Source of the DNA: Oreohelix idahoensis | Taxonomy: Eukaryota; Mollusca; Gastropoda; Stylommatophora; Oreohelicidae | Direction: 5' to 3' | Length of the DNA stretch: 64,000 bases | Assembly (NCBI GenBank): GCA_024509875.1 | Contig: JAMPIV010004261.1 | Coordinates: 1 to 64,000, forward strand | Shown here: positions 61,466-64,000 of the stretch, in pieces | Layout of the letters: each line of letters starts with the position of its first letter | Position numbering within the stretch: position 1 is the first letter of the stretch | The notes under the pieces: model-generated | What the model saw: only the letters and a program-made list of their open reading frames with translations | The model's database searches: none | Told to the model about the DNA's origin: nothing | Made by a program: the position numbers and the translations under genes

Positions 61466-61698
61466 CCTAGCTCAGTGGTCTATGGTTCGATCCCCAGATG
61501 AAGTGGGATTTTTTTAGGCCGCAAATGGCTCCTGGGTTGATCCAGCCCCAACTGGGTACCAGAGCAACTCTGGGAAGGTTAAGGCGGCCGGCGTGATGTT
61601 GACCACGTCACCCCTAGTGTGCTGATGGTCAAGAAAATATGGGCCTATTACCATATTCCCAATATGCCTCAATGGGCATGTAACAGGATCCTCCTCCT
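61466..61698 (+). repeat. SINE S1, tandem second copy lacking its head
   Basis: Starts at CCTAGCTCAGTGGTCTATGG directly after the GGGATCCTT of the first copy, so the two share a CTAGCTCAG junction. This suggests tandem duplication of the SINE body rather than a second insertion. Confidence 0.8.
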
Positions 61699-61699
61699 T

Positions 61700-62600
61700 T
61701 CCTATAACCGACTCTTTAACCCCACAAAGCTAAAGGGAAAAAAAGATTAGAAGGCCACTATAAGAGACTTGTTGTTTGCTGATGATGCATTACTCAAGTC
61801 AACAGAGTCAACATGAGCTCCAGAGTTTGATGAATCACGTCTCCTAAGCATGCAAGGATTTTGTCCTCACAATAAGTCTGAAGAAAACAAATGTGCTTGG
61901 TCAGAGTGTGGATGTTGCCCCAATTTTCACTATCAATAACTATGAATTGACAGTGCTGCACTACTTCACATAACTGGGGTTTTACCATCAGTGACAATCT
62001 CTTTCTGGACAAAAAAAATTGACAGTCGCATTGGCAAATCTGCAGCCATCTTTGCCCGCCTCACAACCCATGTTTGGGAAAACTCACAATGAAGACCAAA
62101 GTTGCGGAATATTATGCCTGCTTTATCAGCAAGCTTCTGTATGGAAGCAAGATCCTACATCCTTGGTATTTCATGAAAGGATAAAATGACAAAAGTCAAG
62201 GTGCTGTCATGTGCTGACCTTCAAAGCATGTATACACTGTTTAGACAGCGCAGACTATACTGGCTTGGCTATGTCCACCACATGGAAGATGGTCCCTAAG
62301 GATAATCTTCTATGGACAACTGGCAGATGGCAAAAGAACAGCCACATCACTGCTGCTGAGGTTCAGAGATGTGTACAAGAGAGACATGAAGGCACTGGGA
62401 CATAAATCTAGAAACCTGGGAGGATGAACCTTCTGACTGCACCAAGTGGTGATTCTCCTGATAGCGACACCTCAGATTGGGAAGCAGAAAAAACTCACAA
62501 CATGCAGAGGAGAAAAGAACACACCAAAAGGAACACCAGCAAAAAATAAAGTAGTTGAGGGCTATCATCTCAGGGGCACATTCCCATTGTAAGCTATGAC
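61700..62600 (+). mobile_element. LINE family F, C-terminal part and 3' UTR
   Basis: DLLFADDALLKST carries the reverse transcriptase FADD box. Then follow AAIFARLTTHVWEN, SCADLQSMYTLFRQRRLYWL and GYVHHMEDG, and later KRDMKALGH and a 3' UTR with AAGCTATGACTGAAAGGG. Frames are broken. The first 60 bases repeat the last 60 of the piece at 59520-59581 with several differences. Confidence 0.82.
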
Positions 62601-63389
62601 TGAAAGGGCAACTAAGTTATCAGTGACAGAAAATCACGAACAGCAAATTAACTTTATAGAGCTTGTCTCCTTTATGCTTGGTATAAAAACATGAAAGGAA
62701 GACATACATGTAAGCTGTTGAAATCTCCAACAAGAACATACCAAGTCTGCAAGGATTAAATATTCCCAGTAAAAATAAACTGCTTGGACTACAAGTGGGA
62801 AGAGGTTATTTTAGGAAAGAAGAATCTTCCCATGCAGAATATGTGCAAGACAATAATATAGCACATTTACAACTAAAAAAAAAAACATAGTATCATCATA
62901 GAATCTCAGTTTTAGAATATATACAGACATACATGGCACATGTGACTGTAGAATAAGTGTCAAGTATAGTCAAACCTATGGAACTGAATATAAAGCAAGA
63001 ATGGATATTAGCTCTTCAACTCTGGAACAATGCCTAGATTGTGGCTGTGTGTTCACAGTGCTGCCAAGAATAAAAAAATTACTTAAAGTTTGTCACTAAT
63101 AAATTTATAAATCTGTTTTACTCCATGTTGTCAAAAGAGAAAAGTAACTTCTGTTAGTGTTCACTGACCCTTTGAAATGAAGTTTTAATACCTTGCACAT
63201 TTTATTTTCTGTTATTATCAAATTTGCTTTGCTGTTATTACCATATTTGTTTTCTGCTAAACTGTGATCCAGTTTGAAATTGTTGTTTTTGGTTGTTTGC
63301 TTCTCAAGTCTCTAACACTTTACTCCTATACAACAGTATCTACTATGGAACTAATTGTACCTGTGTTTTATATATATATATAAATGTGT
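62601..63389. other. No gene recognised
   Basis: AT-rich. One unit resembling the 52-bp satellite (CAAGTCTCTAACACTTTACT) lies at about 63305 and a short (TA)n run at about 63370. Confidence 0.5.
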
Positions 63390-64000
63390 GATATCACCAT
63401 GGTTTTGTTTTTGAGCTGCTTATGACCATCCCTCTCTTCTCCAGCTCTTCCTTCCAGACTTGCAGGTTGAATTGGAGATGTGCCTCTGATTTAGCAATCA
63501 GGTCAACATCATCAGAAAATGCCAGCTGTGAAATACAGACCTATCTCATCTTCCAGTACTCCACTGAATACTTTCCTGTCCTCTCCTTACATGCCTTGAT
63601 GACATCATCCATGAGGAGTATGAAATAAGGTGACAGGATATCACCTTGTCTTACCCCAGTGGTGGTCCTGAATTCTTCTAACTTATGGTTTGCCGTCCTC
63701 ACATAATTTCTACAAGACTTGTACAAGCTCTGTATAGCATGAATCAGAGGTGATGGAATGTTTTTCCTTGTCAAACAGTCCCAGAGTTTGTTCCAGGGGA
63801 CCTTGTCAAATGCCTTTTCCAGATCTAAGAAGCAAAGATGGAGCTCAATCTTATACTCAAGAGCCTTTTCACTCAACTGTCTGAGTGTGAAGATTAGGTC
63901 TTGAGTACTTCGATTTGCTCGGAAGCCACACTGGACCACATCCATTTGTGGCTCAGCTAGGCATATGAGTCTCTGCTCCAGGATTCTAGAGTACATTTTA
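63390..64000 (-). pseudogene. Non-LTR reverse transcriptase, running off the window
   Basis: The minus strand shows CGFRANRSTQDLIFTLRQL, then motif A (FLDLEKAFDKVPWNKLW), TGVRQGDILSPYFILLMDDV, an in-frame stop at about 63540, then LAFSDDVDLIAKSEAHLQ with the catalytic F-x-D-D box. The order and spacing are those of reverse transcriptase domains 2 to 5. Family differs from A, D and F. The 5' part lies beyond position 64000. Confidence 0.82.

Overview
The window is animal nuclear DNA that is AT-rich, CpG-poor and intron-bearing. It is almost entirely interspersed repeats and contains one recognisable host-type gene. Low gene density, RTE-like and other LINEs with (GAA)n tails, tRNA-derived SINEs, several hAT elements, a Tigger element and a long C2H2 zinc-finger gene all point to a metazoan, probably an invertebrate. 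I cannot name the species.

Layout. Positions 1-9100 are the first copy of a segmental duplication; the second copy is 48436-54762. Each copy holds 18-bp minisatellites, a 48-bp minisatellite with an open frame and the 3' end of a LINE (family A). 9.9-11.3 kb is a short tandem repeat split by a decayed hAT. 11.6-14.9 kb is the zinc-finger gene: a small 5' exon, an intron carrying a Tigger remnant, and a 3' exon with about 19 fingers, ending at a stop beyond which finger sequence continues. 15.28-17.66 kb is a TG...CA insertion with a 5-bp target duplication. About 1 kb of it has a dinucleotide bias opposite to its surroundings. 18-29.9 kb is nested LINE and hAT debris.

29.9-39.1 kb is a complete, very young LTR element on the minus strand (1402-bp LTRs, 5-bp target duplication). 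Its only long coding frame is a 706-residue gag-like coiled-coil protein; no polymerase is visible. One LTR contains a fold-back SINE dimer. 40.1-48.3 kb holds a TTAA-flanked MITE, a tRNA SINE, and an RTE-like LINE broken by a Penelope-like fragment and by a 3-kb stretch with a 52-bp satellite. 54.8-58.65 kb is a near-full-length hAT with a BED-like exon, an intron and several frameshifts. 59-64 kb holds further LINE and SINE copies, a second element of the CATAC-terminus TIR family with a fold-back MITE inside it, and a LINE reverse transcriptase running off the end.

Apart from the zinc-finger gene no host pathway can be read. The interest lies in the nested insertions, many of which can be ordered by their target-site duplications, and in the pol-less LTR element.
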